Source: Pseudonocardia endophytica (GTDB lineage Bacteria > Actinomycetota > Actinomycetes > Mycobacteriales > Pseudonocardiaceae). From it: DNA of 64,000 bases. Every line of letters starts with the position of its first letter. The first letter of the stretch is position 1. Below are positions 34,438 to 43,322 of the stretch, one piece after another. The notes below the pieces were generated by a model that was given only the letters and a program-made list of their open reading frames with translations, had not been told where the DNA came from and did not search any database. The stretch spans positions 2,542,001 through 2,606,000 of the forward strand of contig NZ_SMFZ01000002.1 in assembly GCF_004339565.1 (NCBI RefSeq). The letters are read 5' to 3'. The translations under genes and the position numbers were made by a program.

Positions 34438-35331
34438 GTGCTGGCAGGCAAGGTGATCGTGGTGACCGGGGCCGGTCGCGGGCTGGGACGGGCCTACGCC
34501 CGCGCCGTCGCGGAGGCCGGTGCCGCGGTCGTGGTGAACGACGTGGACGGGGGCGCCGCGGCGGCGGTGGCCGACGAGATCGGCGCGGACGGGGGATCGG
34601 CCGTCGCGCACGCCGGGCCGGTCGGGCCGACCGCCACGGCCGACGAGCTGGTCGCCACGGCGGTGGCGGAGTTCGGGCGGCTCGACGCCATGGTCACCAA
34701 CGCGGGCGTGCTGCGGGACCGCTCGGTGGTGAAGATGACCGACGAGGACTTCGACGTCGTCGTCGAGACCCACCTGCGAGGCACGTTCACCTGCGCGCGC
34801 GCCGCGATCGCCCGGTTCCGCGAGCAGGGCGGCGGAGGCCGGCTGGTGCTCGTCGGCTCCCCGGCCGGGCAGCGGGCGAGCTTCGGCCAGGCGAACTACT
34901 CGGCGGTGAAGGCCGGCATCGTGGGGATGGCGCGCACGCTCGCCGCCGAGACGGCCAAGCACGGCATCACGGTGAACGCGCTGGTCCCGGTCGCGTTGAC
35001 GCGGATGGTCGCCACGATCCCCGCGTTCGCGGACGCGGTGGCCGCCGTCGAGCGCGGCGAGCCCGCACCCGACGAGCTGCGCGCGAACGGCGTCGGGACG
35101 GCCGAGGACGTCACGCCGCTGCTGGTCTACCTGCTCTCCGACGACGCCGCCGAGGTCACCGGGCAGGCGCTCGGCGCAGGCGGTGACCGGATCACGGTGT
35201 GGACGCACCCGTCGGTGGCTGCCGAGGCCTCCCGGCCGGGAGGATGGACCGCCGAGGGCGTGGCCGAGGCGTTCGGCGCCGAGCTCGCCGGTCGGCTGCA
35301 GCCCTACGTGCCGCCGGTGGCCGCGCGATGA
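34438..35331 (+). CDS. SDR-family 3-hydroxyacyl-CoA dehydrogenase
   Basis: 297 residues. The NAD(P) motif TGAGRGLG, NAG and the catalytic Ser (VGSPAG) with YSAVKAG are visible. A C-terminal extension of about 40 residues follows the fold, as in the dehydrogenase units of multifunctional enzymes of beta-oxidation. Expected to oxidise the 3-hydroxyacyl-CoA to the ketone. I chose the GTG at 34438 behind GAGGGGAG over an in-frame ATG six codons earlier that overlaps the previous stop. Confidence 0.88.
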   Translation: MLAGKVIVVTGAGRGLGRAYARAVAEAGAAVVVNDVDGGAAAAVADEIGADGGSAVAHAGPVGPTATADELVATAVAEFGRLDAMVTNAGVLRDRSVVKMTDEDFDVVVETHLRGTFTCARAAIARFREQGGGGRLVLVGSPAGQRASFGQANYSAVKAGIVGMARTLAAETAKHGITVNALVPVALTRMVATIPAFADAVAAVERGEPAPDELRANGVGTAEDVTPLLVYLLSDDAAEVTGQALGAGGDRITVWTHPSVAAEASRPGGWTAEGVAEAFGAELAGRLQPYVPPVAAR

Positions 35332-36251
35332 GCGGCCCGACCGGGCACGCCGCGCTCGCCGCCGCGGGGAACGCCGCACTCGCCGGGGCCGGGCTCACGG
35401 CGATCGACGTGCACACGCACGTGCACTTCTCCGTGCGCGGCGCGCAGTCCGACGCCGGGCGGGAACGGATCCGGCAGATGCAGGAGCACTTCCGCTCCGA
35501 CGTCGCCGGCATGGACCTGCCAGGGCTCGCCGCGTTCTACCGGGAACGGCGGATGGCCGCCGTCGCGTTCACGATCGACTCGCTCGGCGAGACGGCCGAG
35601 CACGCCCCGACGAACGAGGAGATCGGCGAGCTGGCCGCGGAGCACCGCGACGCGATCGTCCCGTTCGGCAGCGTGCACCCGTTGCGCGGCAGGGGCGGCG
35701 CCGCCATCGCGCGCCGTCTGATCGAGACCTACGGGATGCGCGGGTTCAAGTTCCATCCGAGCGTGCAGGAGTTCTACCCGAACGACCGGACCGCCTACCC
35801 GATCTACGAGGTGCTCGCCGAGTACGGGCTGCCCGCGCTGTTCCACACCGGACAGAACGGCGTCGGAGCCGGGACGAAGGGCGGCGGCGGGGTGCGCCTG
35901 AAGTACTCCGACCCGCTGTACCTCGACGACGTCGCGGCGGACTTCCCGGACATGCCGATCGTCATGGCGCACCCGTCGTTCCCGTGGCAGGACGTGGCGC
36001 TGGCGATCGCCACGCACAAGGCGCAGGTGTACATCGACCTGTCCGGGTGGTCGCCGAAGTACTGGCCGGCCCAACTCGTGCAGTACGCGAACACGCTGCT
36101 CAGGCACAAGGTGCTGTTCGGGACGGACTTCCCGCTGTTCACCCCGGAGCGCTGGCGGGCCGACCTGGAGAAGACCGAGGTCCGGGACTCGGTGAAGCCG
36201 GGGATCATGCTGGACAACGCGCTGCGGCTGTTCGGGATCGAGCCTGCGTGA
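35328..36251 (+). CDS. Amidohydrolase-2 family protein (CouO-like beta-ketoacyl-CoA hydrolase candidate)
   Basis: 307 residues. Metal-binding HTHVHF (about residue 28), FKFHPS, ALFHTG, MAHPSF and FGTDFPLF are the pattern of PF04909 (LigJ, gamma-resorcylate decarboxylase, ACMSD, CouO). Surrounded by ligase, dehydrogenase, hydratase and SDR genes, a CouO-like role (hydrolytic release of the aromatic acid from an aryl-beta-ketoacyl-CoA) is the best fit. A LigJ-like hydratase or LigI-like lactonase is possible, but the operon already has a GalB-like hydratase. Confidence 0.78.
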   Translation: MSGPTGHAALAAAGNAALAGAGLTAIDVHTHVHFSVRGAQSDAGRERIRQMQEHFRSDVAGMDLPGLAAFYRERRMAAVAFTIDSLGETAEHAPTNEEIGELAAEHRDAIVPFGSVHPLRGRGGAAIARRLIETYGMRGFKFHPSVQEFYPNDRTAYPIYEVLAEYGLPALFHTGQNGVGAGTKGGGGVRLKYSDPLYLDDVAADFPDMPIVMAHPSFPWQDVALAIATHKAQVYIDLSGWSPKYWPAQLVQYANTLLRHKVLFGTDFPLFTPERWRADLEKTEVRDSVKPGIMLDNALRLFGIEPA

Positions 36252-37855
36252 GCGCCGACGTCCACGACTTCGCCACCTGGTTCGAGCGGATCGCCGACCT
36301 CGCCCCGGACCGGCCCGCCGTGCTCTGCGGTGACCGGACGCTGACCTGGGCCGAGCTGGACGCCCGCGCGGACCGGCTCGCCGGGTACCTGGACGCCCGC
36401 GGCGTCGCTGCGGGGGACCGGTTCGGGCTGGCCGCGCGCAACGGCCCCGAGTACCCGGTCGCGCTCGTCGCGCTGCTCAAGCTCGGCGCGACCCCGGTGA
36501 ACGTGAACCACCGCTACCAGGCCGCCGAGATGGCGCACGTCCTGGCGACCTCCGGCGCGCGCGGCGCGGTCGCCGAGGCCGACCTGGCCGCGACGGTCGC
36601 CGAGGCCGGGGCAGGGGTCGTCGTGACCGTCGACCCGTCGTCGGCGAGCGGGTTCGGCGCGTGCGTCGACGCCGCGGAGGCCCTGCCCCGCCGTTCCCGC
36701 GGGGACACCGAGTGGGTGCTCTACACGGGCGGGACGACCGGGGCGCCGAAGGCCGTGCTGGGACGCCAGTCCGAACGGCTGCGTGCGGCCAGGGGCGGGT
36801 TCGCCACGCTCGGCCTCGACGCGGCCGATCCGGAGGCCGCGCTGCGGGCGGCCGTCGCGCGCGACCCGTACGGGCCGGACGGCATGGTTCATCTGCCCGC
36901 CGCCCCGCTCATGCACGGCACGGGGTTGTACGCGGCGCTGGGCGCGTTGACCGTCGCCGCGCCGCTGGCGCTGCTGCCGGAGCGGTCGATCACCGGGGAG
37001 GGGCTGGTGGCCGCGATCGCCCGGCACGGCGTGACCGACCTGACCCTCGTCGGCGACGCGGTCGCGCTGCGCCTGCTCGACGCCCTGGACGACGCCGCGG
37101 CCCGCGGGCGCGACCCGGGCATCGGCGGTCTGCGACGGATCCGCAGCATCGGCGCGGTCTGGAGCCCTCCGGTCAAGCGGCGGCTGCTCGCCCACGCCGA
37201 CGTGACGCTGCTGGACACGGTGGCGGCATCGGAGGGCGGCGTGTACGCGCACTCCGTCCTGACCAGGGCGAGCTCTGACCGGGAGATCGGCACGTTCGTG
37301 CTCGCGCCCGGCGCGCGGCTGCTGGACCCCGACCACGCAGGCGCCCGCGACGTGCCACCGGGATCGGACGCGGTCGGCGTGCTCGCCGCGCCGGTCGGGC
37401 CGCGGGCCGGGTACGAGGGCGACGCGGGCTCCACCGCGTTCCGCGACCTCGACGGGGGCCGCTGGTCGGTGCCGGGGGACATGGCCCGGATCGGCCCCGA
37501 CGGGCGGCTGACCCTGCTGGGCCGGGGGAGCCAGGTGATCAACACCGGTGGCGAGAAGGTCTACGCCGACGAGGTGGAGCTCGTCCTGCGCGAGCATCCG
37601 CAGGTGCGCGACGTGACCGTGCTGGGCGTCCCGGACGAGCGCTGGGGCTCCGTGGTGGGCGCCGTCGTCGCCCTGGACGCGGGCGGGACGGCCACCCCCG
37701 ACGAGCTGGCGGCGTTCGTCGGCGACCGGCTCGCCGGCTACAAGAAGCCACGCCGGATCGTGCTGGTGGACGAGGTGCACCGGCTCGTCACCGGCAAGTC
37801 GGACCTGCGCTGGGCGGCCCGCACGCTGGCGCCCGCGGCGCATCCGGCCCGATGA
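36248..37855 (+). CDS. AMP-forming acyl/aryl-CoA ligase
   Basis: 535 residues of the ANL family. The P-loop reads YTGGTTGAPKAV, the hinge is GDMARIGPDGRL and the catalytic Lys is in TGKSDL. It activates a carboxylic acid as CoA thioester. Position after the amidohydrolase and before the MFS carrier suggests it starts the side-chain route on an imported phenylpropanoid-like acid. GTG overlaps the previous stop. Confidence 0.9.
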   Translation: MSADVHDFATWFERIADLAPDRPAVLCGDRTLTWAELDARADRLAGYLDARGVAAGDRFGLAARNGPEYPVALVALLKLGATPVNVNHRYQAAEMAHVLATSGARGAVAEADLAATVAEAGAGVVVTVDPSSASGFGACVDAAEALPRRSRGDTEWVLYTGGTTGAPKAVLGRQSERLRAARGGFATLGLDAADPEAALRAAVARDPYGPDGMVHLPAAPLMHGTGLYAALGALTVAAPLALLPERSITGEGLVAAIARHGVTDLTLVGDAVALRLLDALDDAAARGRDPGIGGLRRIRSIGAVWSPPVKRRLLAHADVTLLDTVAASEGGVYAHSVLTRASSDREIGTFVLAPGARLLDPDHAGARDVPPGSDAVGVLAAPVGPRAGYEGDAGSTAFRDLDGGRWSVPGDMARIGPDGRLTLLGRGSQVINTGGEKVYADEVELVLREHPQVRDVTVLGVPDERWGSVVGAVVALDAGGTATPDELAAFVGDRLAGYKKPRRIVLVDEVHRLVTGKSDLRWAARTLAPAAHPAR

Positions 37856-39585
37856 GGCGCGGCCCGGCACGCAGCGGATGGTGGGTCGTCGTCGGCGGCT
37901 CCGTGCTGCTCACGGTCCAGAACGGCCTGATCATGGCCGCGTTCGGCGCCTATCTCGTGGCCGTGACCGCCGACACCGGGTGGGCGGCGGGCGTCGTCGC
38001 GCTCGGCTACGCCGTCGTGCAGCTCGGGAACGGCTTCATCGCACCGCTGACCGGCTGGGCCTGCGACCGGGTCGGGACCCGGCTGGTGGCCGCGTGCGGC
38101 TCGCTGCTCGGCGCGACCGGGTTCGCCCTGGCCGCGCTGAGCGCCGACGAGACGCAGTTCCTCGGTGCCGTCGCGGTGATCGCGCTCGGGTGCTCGGCGA
38201 GCGGGATCATGCCGCTCACCGTGGCCGCCGTGCAGGCGTTGCCGCAGCGGCGCACGCTCGCGCTGGGCCTGCTGCCCAGCGGGATCGCGCTCGGCGGGCT
38301 GGCGGTGCCGCTGGTGGCGCTCGCGCTGGAGTCCTTCGGATGGCGCGCGACGTTCGTCGGGGTGGCGGTGGTGATCGCGGGCGTCGGGCTGGTCGCCGGC
38401 TCGGTGCTGCCAACCCGTGCGCCTGCCCCCGTCCCGGCCCGACCGCCCGCGGCCATCCCGGACGAGCCGCCGTCGTGCCCCGGACGCGCAGGTCCGGCCG
38501 GAGCGGACATCGGGGCGGACACGGGAGCGGACACAGCACTGGGCACCGCCCTGCGCTCGGGCACGTTCTGGCTGCTGGTCGCCGGGCACGGGACGGCGCT
38601 GGTCGCGGTGAGTGCCATGAACCTGCATCTGGTGCCGCTGCTGGCCCACCACCACGCCCTGCCGCTGGCGGTCGCCGGAGCCGCCGTGGCGGCCATGTCG
38701 ATCGCCCAGCTGCTCGGCCAGGTGGTGACCGGCCTGATCGGGGACCGGGTGGACAAGCGGCGGCTCGCCGCGGGATGCATGGCCGTGCAGACGGCCGTGC
38801 TGCTCGTGATGGCCTCGGTGTCGGACGCCAGGGCGCTGGTGGCGGCCGCGGTCGTGCACGGGCTCGCGTGGGGGTTACGCGGACCGATCATGACCGCGAT
38901 GCGGACCGACTACTTCGGACTGTCGTCGTTCGGCACGATCATGGGCTGGTCGATGGGCTTCGTGTCGCTCGGGCTGGTCACCGGCCCGTTACTGGTGACC
39001 GCGCTCGAGGCCGGGCCGGGCGGCTACCCGGCCGCGATGCAGGCGCTCGCCGCGGTGTCCGCGGTCGGCCTGGTGGCGTTCCTGCTGCTGCGCCGCCCCG
39101 CCCTCGTGCCAGAGCGCAGGCCGCGGGGTGCCGCATCGGAGGCTGCCCGACGGCGCGACGCGGGAGCTACCGTGCCGGACGACCGGAACGCCCGAAACGT
39201 CAGGAAAGGGATCACCATGTGCAACGACGCCGGCGATCCGGCTCTCCAGCGACCGGGAACCTACGTCTTCGACGGGGCCACGAGCCGACGCGGGTACCGC
39301 ATGAACAAGATGTTCATGTCCCTGCGCGACACGGCGTCCCGCGCGACGTTCGGTGCCGACGAGGCCGGCTACTGCGACCGCTTCGGCCTGACGCCGGACC
39401 AGCGACGCGCCGTCCTGGAGCGCGACTGGACCGCGATGCTCGAGCTCGGCGGCAGCATCTTCTACGTCTACAAGCTCGCCATGATGGACGGGCACTCGAT
39501 GCAGTACCTCGGCGGGGTGTTCACCGGCACCGACGAGGAGTCGTTCACCGCGGCGATGCGGGCGGGAGGCCGCCGCGATGGCTGA
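37852..39585 (+). CDS. MFS transporter whose frame runs on into LigA
   Basis: The first ~425 residues form a 12-helix carrier of the monocarboxylate/oxalate-formate antiporter type, with a hydrophilic Pro/Asp-rich loop in the middle (about residues 190-225). A Glu/Arg-rich linker then leads, without a stop codon, into the 122-residue LigA domain. Two readings are possible: one 577-residue membrane-anchored fusion, or a carrier ending in the LigA region plus an independently started LigA from the internal ATG at 39217, which has an excellent ribosome site. The carrier probably takes up the aromatic acid. ATG overlaps the ligase stop (ATGA). Confidence 0.82.
   Translation: MRRGPARSGWWVVVGGSVLLTVQNGLIMAAFGAYLVAVTADTGWAAGVVALGYAVVQLGNGFIAPLTGWACDRVGTRLVAACGSLLGATGFALAALSADETQFLGAVAVIALGCSASGIMPLTVAAVQALPQRRTLALGLLPSGIALGGLAVPLVALALESFGWRATFVGVAVVIAGVGLVAGSVLPTRAPAPVPARPPAAIPDEPPSCPGRAGPAGADIGADTGADTALGTALRSGTFWLLVAGHGTALVAVSAMNLHLVPLLAHHHALPLAVAGAAVAAMSIAQLLGQVVTGLIGDRVDKRRLAAGCMAVQTAVLLVMASVSDARALVAAAVVHGLAWGLRGPIMTAMRTDYFGLSSFGTIMGWSMGFVSLGLVTGPLLVTALEAGPGGYPAAMQALAAVSAVGLVAFLLLRRPALVPERRPRGAASEAARRRDAGATVPDDRNARNVRKGITMCNDAGDPALQRPGTYVFDGATSRRGYRMNKMFMSLRDTASRATFGADEAGYCDRFGLTPDQRRAVLERDWTAMLELGGSIFYVYKLAMMDGHSMQYLGGVFTGTDEESFTAAMRAGGRRDG
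39217..39585 (+). CDS. LigA-type extradiol dioxygenase alpha subunit (internal start)
   Basis: 122 residues with the LigA helical fold (MNKMFMSLRD, DEAGYCDRFGLTPDQRRAVLERDW, KLAMMDGHSMQYLGG). LigA covers the active site of LigB in protocatechuate 4,5-dioxygenase. AGGAAAGGG lies six bases before ATG 39217, so separate translation is likely even though the carrier frame stays open. The next gene, LigB-like, overlaps its end by eight bases. Confidence 0.86.
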   Translation: MCNDAGDPALQRPGTYVFDGATSRRGYRMNKMFMSLRDTASRATFGADEAGYCDRFGLTPDQRRAVLERDWTAMLELGGSIFYVYKLAMMDGHSMQYLGGVFTGTDEESFTAAMRAGGRRDG

Positions 39586-40420
39586 GGTGATCTGGGGGCT
39601 CGGCACCTCGCACGTGCCGTCCATCGGTGCGGCGATGGACCGCGGACTCACGACCGACCCGCGCTGGAAACCGCTGTTCGACGGCTACGCGCCGGCCCGC
39701 GAGTGGCTCGCCGGACGCATCCCCGACGTCGCGATCGTGATCTACAACGACCACGCGAACGGCCTGGACCTCGACGTCGTCCCGACGTTCGGGATCGGCA
39801 CGGCGGAGCGCTACGCCGTCGCCGACGAGGGGTACGGCCCGCGACCGGTGCCCGACGTCGTCGGCGCGCCGGAGCTGTCGCTGCACCTGGTGGAGCAGCT
39901 GGTGGACGCGGGGTTCGACCTGACCGTGTTCCAGGAGCTCGACGTCGACCACGGCCTGACCGTCCCGCTGTCGGTGTGGACGCCGGAGCCCGGCGGGGCG
40001 TGGCCGTGCCCGGTCGTGCCGCTGCTGGTCAACGTGATCCAGTACCCGCAGCCGACGGCCGCGCGCTGCTACGCGCTCGGGCAGGCACTCGGGCGCGCAC
40101 TGGCCGTCTACGACGGTGTCCGGACGGTCGGCATCCTCGGTACCGGCGGCATGTCCCACCAGCTGGCCGGGAGCCGCGCCGGGTTCATCAACTCCGAGTT
40201 CGACCACATGTTCCTGGACGCGATCGAACGGGACCCGGCCGCGCTGGCGGCGCTGAGCAGGCAGGACTACATCCGGCAGGCCGGGTCCGAGGGGATCGAG
40301 CTCGTCATGTGGCTGATCATGCGAGGGGCGATGAACGAGCGGGTGCGCACCGTGCACTCCACCTACTTCGTGCCGGCCTCGAACACCGCGGCCGGTCTCG
40401 CGCTGCTCGAGAACGCATGA
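39578..40420 (+). CDS. LigB-type extradiol dioxygenase catalytic subunit
   Basis: 280 residues. The class III ring-cleavage pattern is clear: GTSHVPSIG (first His), YNDHANGLD (second region), ELDVDHGLTVPL (acid-base His) and GTGGMSHQLAG. It should cleave a catechol-type ring meta to the hydroxyls using Fe(II). With GalB- and GalC-like genes but no LigC or LigI genes, a gallate-type substrate giving 4-oxalomesaconate directly is the simplest fit. Substrate is inferred. Confidence 0.9.
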   Translation: MAEVIWGLGTSHVPSIGAAMDRGLTTDPRWKPLFDGYAPAREWLAGRIPDVAIVIYNDHANGLDLDVVPTFGIGTAERYAVADEGYGPRPVPDVVGAPELSLHLVEQLVDAGFDLTVFQELDVDHGLTVPLSVWTPEPGGAWPCPVVPLLVNVIQYPQPTAARCYALGQALGRALAVYDGVRTVGILGTGGMSHQLAGSRAGFINSEFDHMFLDAIERDPAALAALSRQDYIRQAGSEGIELVMWLIMRGAMNERVRTVHSTYFVPASNTAAGLALLENA

Positions 40421-41463
40421 CCGTCCCGGAGCTGGTGGACGCGCTGCCGAAGGCCGAGCTGCACGTGCACCTGGAAGGGACCCTCGAACCGGACGATCTG
40501 CGCGCGCTGGCCGCGCGGAACGGCGTCGAGCTCCCGTGGGCCGACGGGGGGCGGCTGCGCGCGGCCTACTCCTTCACCGGCCTCGAGGACTTCCTCGCCC
40601 TGTTCTACCTCGGGTGCACGGTCGTCCGTACCCGCCGCGACGTCTACGACCTCACCCGCACCTACCTGCGGCGCGCCGCCGCCCAGAACGTACGGCGGGC
40701 GGAGATGTTCTTCTCCCCGCAGAACTTCCTGGACCGCATCGACATCGCCGACCAGGTCGCGGCGCTCGACACCGCGATCGCCGAGGCGCGGGTCGACCTG
40801 GGGATCGACGCGGCGGTGATCGTCGTCGCGCAGCGCCACCGTGACGAGTCGGAGGCGCTGGAGCTACTGGAGATGCTGGCGCCGCACCGCGGGTCGATCC
40901 TCGGCGTCGGGCTCGGCGGCCCGGAGGTCGGCAACCCGCCCGCCAAGTTCGCGCGGTTCTTCGACGCGGCTCACCGCGCGGGCTACCGGCGCACGGCGCA
41001 CGCGGGGGAGGAGGGGCCGCCCGCGTACGTCCGGGAGGCGCTCGACGTGTGCCGGGTGGAGCGCGTCGACCACGGTTACGCCGCCACCCGGGACCCGGAT
41101 CTGGTCGCGCGCCTGGCGGACGACGGCGTCGCGCTGACCCTGTGCCCGCTGTCGAACCTGCGGCTGCGGGTCGTCGACGACCTGCGGTCCTACGCCGTGC
41201 GACGCCTGACCGACGAGGGCGTCGCGGTCACGGTCAACTCCGACGACCCGCCCTACTTCGGTGGCGGGGTCAACGACAACTACCGCGCCCTCGTCCGGGC
41301 CCTGGACATGGACGCGGACGAGGTCGTCGCGCTGGCCCGCCGGAGCGTGACCGCGTCCTTCGCCGACCCGGCCGACGTGGCCCGCACCCTCGCCGACATC
41401 GACACGATCCACCGCGCGGTGGGAACGACCGGTCCCGACACCTCGGAGGAGCGCCGACGATGA
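40417..41463 (+). CDS. Adenine-deaminase-like protein
   Basis: 348 residues of the adenosine/adenine deaminase family. Zinc and catalytic motifs HVHLEGTL, AHAGEEG, DHGY, CPLSNLRL and NSDDPPYFGG are intact; the last resembles adenine deaminases more than adenosine deaminases. Its place at the end of an aromatic operon (ATGA overlap with LigB) is unexpected. It may deaminate an amino-substituted ring compound or a purine-like part of the substrate, or be a passenger. Confidence 0.85.
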   Translation: MTVPELVDALPKAELHVHLEGTLEPDDLRALAARNGVELPWADGGRLRAAYSFTGLEDFLALFYLGCTVVRTRRDVYDLTRTYLRRAAAQNVRRAEMFFSPQNFLDRIDIADQVAALDTAIAEARVDLGIDAAVIVVAQRHRDESEALELLEMLAPHRGSILGVGLGGPEVGNPPAKFARFFDAAHRAGYRRTAHAGEEGPPAYVREALDVCRVERVDHGYAATRDPDLVARLADDGVALTLCPLSNLRLRVVDDLRSYAVRRLTDEGVAVTVNSDDPPYFGGGVNDNYRALVRALDMDADEVVALARRSVTASFADPADVARTLADIDTIHRAVGTTGPDTSEERRR

Positions 41464-41576
41464 CGACGACCAGTGATCCGCGGCCGGCCGGCCCCGCCGA
41501 TCCCGACGTGCCAAGGGGGCTCGACCGGCGACGCCGTGCCGTGCGTCATTCCTTGACGGCCACCAGCACCGCGTAG
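41460..41576 (+). pseudogene. Short frame after the deaminase, probable truncated gene start
   Basis: 38 codons starting with an ATGA overlap on the deaminase stop (MTTTSDPRPAGP), the same coupling used between the operon genes. It then runs into the 3' end of the convergent methyltransferase gene. It looks like the first codons of a further operon gene whose body was lost. Could also be chance. Confidence 0.35.
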
Positions 41577-42265
41577 AACAGCTCGGTGCCCGCCATGCTC
41601 ACGCGGTGGCGGAAGCGCCGCTGGAGCACCGTCCGGGTGGTCGCCCGCCGCGCCAGCATCCCCTCGACGTCGGCGACGTCGCTGCGACCGTCGACATCGG
41701 ACACGGTCAGGGCGAGGAAGGACCCGGATCCGAACGCGTCCCAGAGCTCCCCGAGGGTGTCGACCGGGACGTGGCCCTGACCGACGGCACCGGCGGCGAC
41801 CAGGGCGTTCAGGGCCTCGTCGGCCACTAGCCGCCGCACCTCGTCGGAGTCGATCCGTTCCCCGACCAGGTAGTGGCGGTAGAGCCCCGGGCGGTCGCGG
41901 TGCGCGGCGTCGCGTGCCTCGGGGATGCCGTCGGCGCCGACGACGACGGTCACGCCGCGGGCGGTGAGCTCCTCGCCGACGACGCCGTTGCCCGCGCCGA
42001 GGTCGAACGCGCGGAGCCCGGTGACACGCTCTCCGGCCGCGTCGGCCAGTGCCGCGGCGACGGTGGCCGGCGACGTGCACTCGAGCTGCCGCTGCACGAC
42101 GTCCTCGTAGAGGCCGGGCACCGCGTAGACCGAGGCGTAGTCGTGCAGCACGATCCGCTCGGTTCCGCCGTCGTCGGGCCGGTGCAGCAGGAACTCCTCC
42201 TGGTTCTGGAGCCGGTTCGGCGTCGGATCGAGCTCTGCGGTCCAGTGGTTCTGCGGCGCGGCCAT
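41546..42265 (-). CDS. SAM-dependent methyltransferase-like protein
   Basis: 239 residues. Motif I reads FDLGAGNGVVGEEL near residue 76 and is followed by VVGADG (motif II type). The rest fits class I methyltransferases, with no substrate clue. ATG at 42265 is chosen from the start of conserved sequence; its ribosome site is weak. Divergent from the YihY gene. Confidence 0.7.
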   Translation of the reverse strand: MAAPQNHWTAELDPTPNRLQNQEEFLLHRPDDGGTERIVLHDYASVYAVPGLYEDVVQRQLECTSPATVAAALADAAGERVTGLRAFDLGAGNGVVGEELTARGVTVVVGADGIPEARDAAHRDRPGLYRHYLVGERIDSDEVRRLVADEALNALVAAGAVGQGHVPVDTLGELWDAFGSGSFLALTVSDVDGRSDVADVEGMLARRATTRTVLQRRFRHRVSMAGTELFYAVLVAVKE

Positions 42266-42365
42266 CGGTCCAGTCTGCCCGCCGGACGGCTCTCGATCCG
42301 TTCCGGTGAGCCCCCGATGTCGGGGCCGGACGGGCGCGTGGTTGCCTGACGGTGGAGGTGGTCGC

Positions 42366-43304
42366 ATGGCACCGCCGGTGTTGCGACGACGGGTTCTCCC
42401 GCTGACGGACCGCCATGGCCCGTCGTGGTGGCGGCGCCTGCGTGAGAGCCGGCGGCTCTACCGCGCCCGTCACGGTGACCATCTCGCCGCCGCGGTCACG
42501 TTCTTCACCGTGCTCGCGCTGGTGCCGTTGCTGATGCTCGCGGTGTCCGCGGTCGGGTTCGTGCTGTCGTCGAGCCAGACCGTGTTCGCACGGATCGAGC
42601 AGACCATCGGGGCGGCGCTGCCCCAGCCGGTGAGCACGCAGGTCGTCGACGTCGTCCACGTGGTGGTCGCCGAGCGCGGAACACTCGGCGTGATCGGGCT
42701 GGCGGCCGCGGCCGTATCGGGGTGGAGCTGGATCAGCCACCTGCGCGACGCCGTGACCGCGTTGCTGGGACGGCCGTGCCCGGAGCGCAGGCTGCGCCAC
42801 GCCCACTCGGACGTCGTGGCGCTGCTGGGCATCGGGCTCGCCCTGGCGGTGTCGTTCGGGCTGGCGACGCTGACCGGGATCGTGGGGTCGCGGCTGCTCG
42901 ACCTGCTCGGTGTGACCGCCACCGTCGGTCCCCGCGCGGTGCTGGCGGTCGGGTCGATCGTGATCGGCCTCGTGGCCAACTGGCTCGTCGTCGCGTGGGG
43001 GCTGGCTCACCTGCCGCGCCCGGCGCGACCCGTGCGTCCGCTGCTGCGGGCCGCCGCGGTGGCCGCGGTCGGCCTCGCCGTCCTGCAGCAGCTCGGTGGC
43101 CTGTACCTCCGGCTGCTGGGCGGCTCACCCGCGCTGACGACGCTGGGCGGCGCGCTGATCGGTCTGCTGCTGATCGTCTACGTCGTGGTCCGCTGGCTGT
43201 TCCTGGTCACCGTGTGGACCGACACCGACGCGCCGGACTCGGTGTCGGACCGCAGCGAGGCCGGTCGCGCCGGCATCGAACTCGTCGCCGACCTCATCGG
43301 GTGA
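42366..43304 (+). CDS. YihY/BrkB-family membrane protein
   Basis: 312 residues with about six transmembrane helices after a basic N-terminal stretch. The opening DHLAAAVTFFTVLALVPLL and the inner GWSWISHLRDAV pattern are typical of this family, whose biochemical role is not settled. The ATG at 42366 follows GGAGGTGG. Confidence 0.85.
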   Translation: MAPPVLRRRVLPLTDRHGPSWWRRLRESRRLYRARHGDHLAAAVTFFTVLALVPLLMLAVSAVGFVLSSSQTVFARIEQTIGAALPQPVSTQVVDVVHVVVAERGTLGVIGLAAAAVSGWSWISHLRDAVTALLGRPCPERRLRHAHSDVVALLGIGLALAVSFGLATLTGIVGSRLLDLLGVTATVGPRAVLAVGSIVIGLVANWLVVAWGLAHLPRPARPVRPLLRAAAVAAVGLAVLQQLGGLYLRLLGGSPALTTLGGALIGLLLIVYVVVRWLFLVTVWTDTDAPDSVSDRSEAGRAGIELVADLIG

Positions 43305-43322
43305 GCCCGGAACGCCGCGTGC

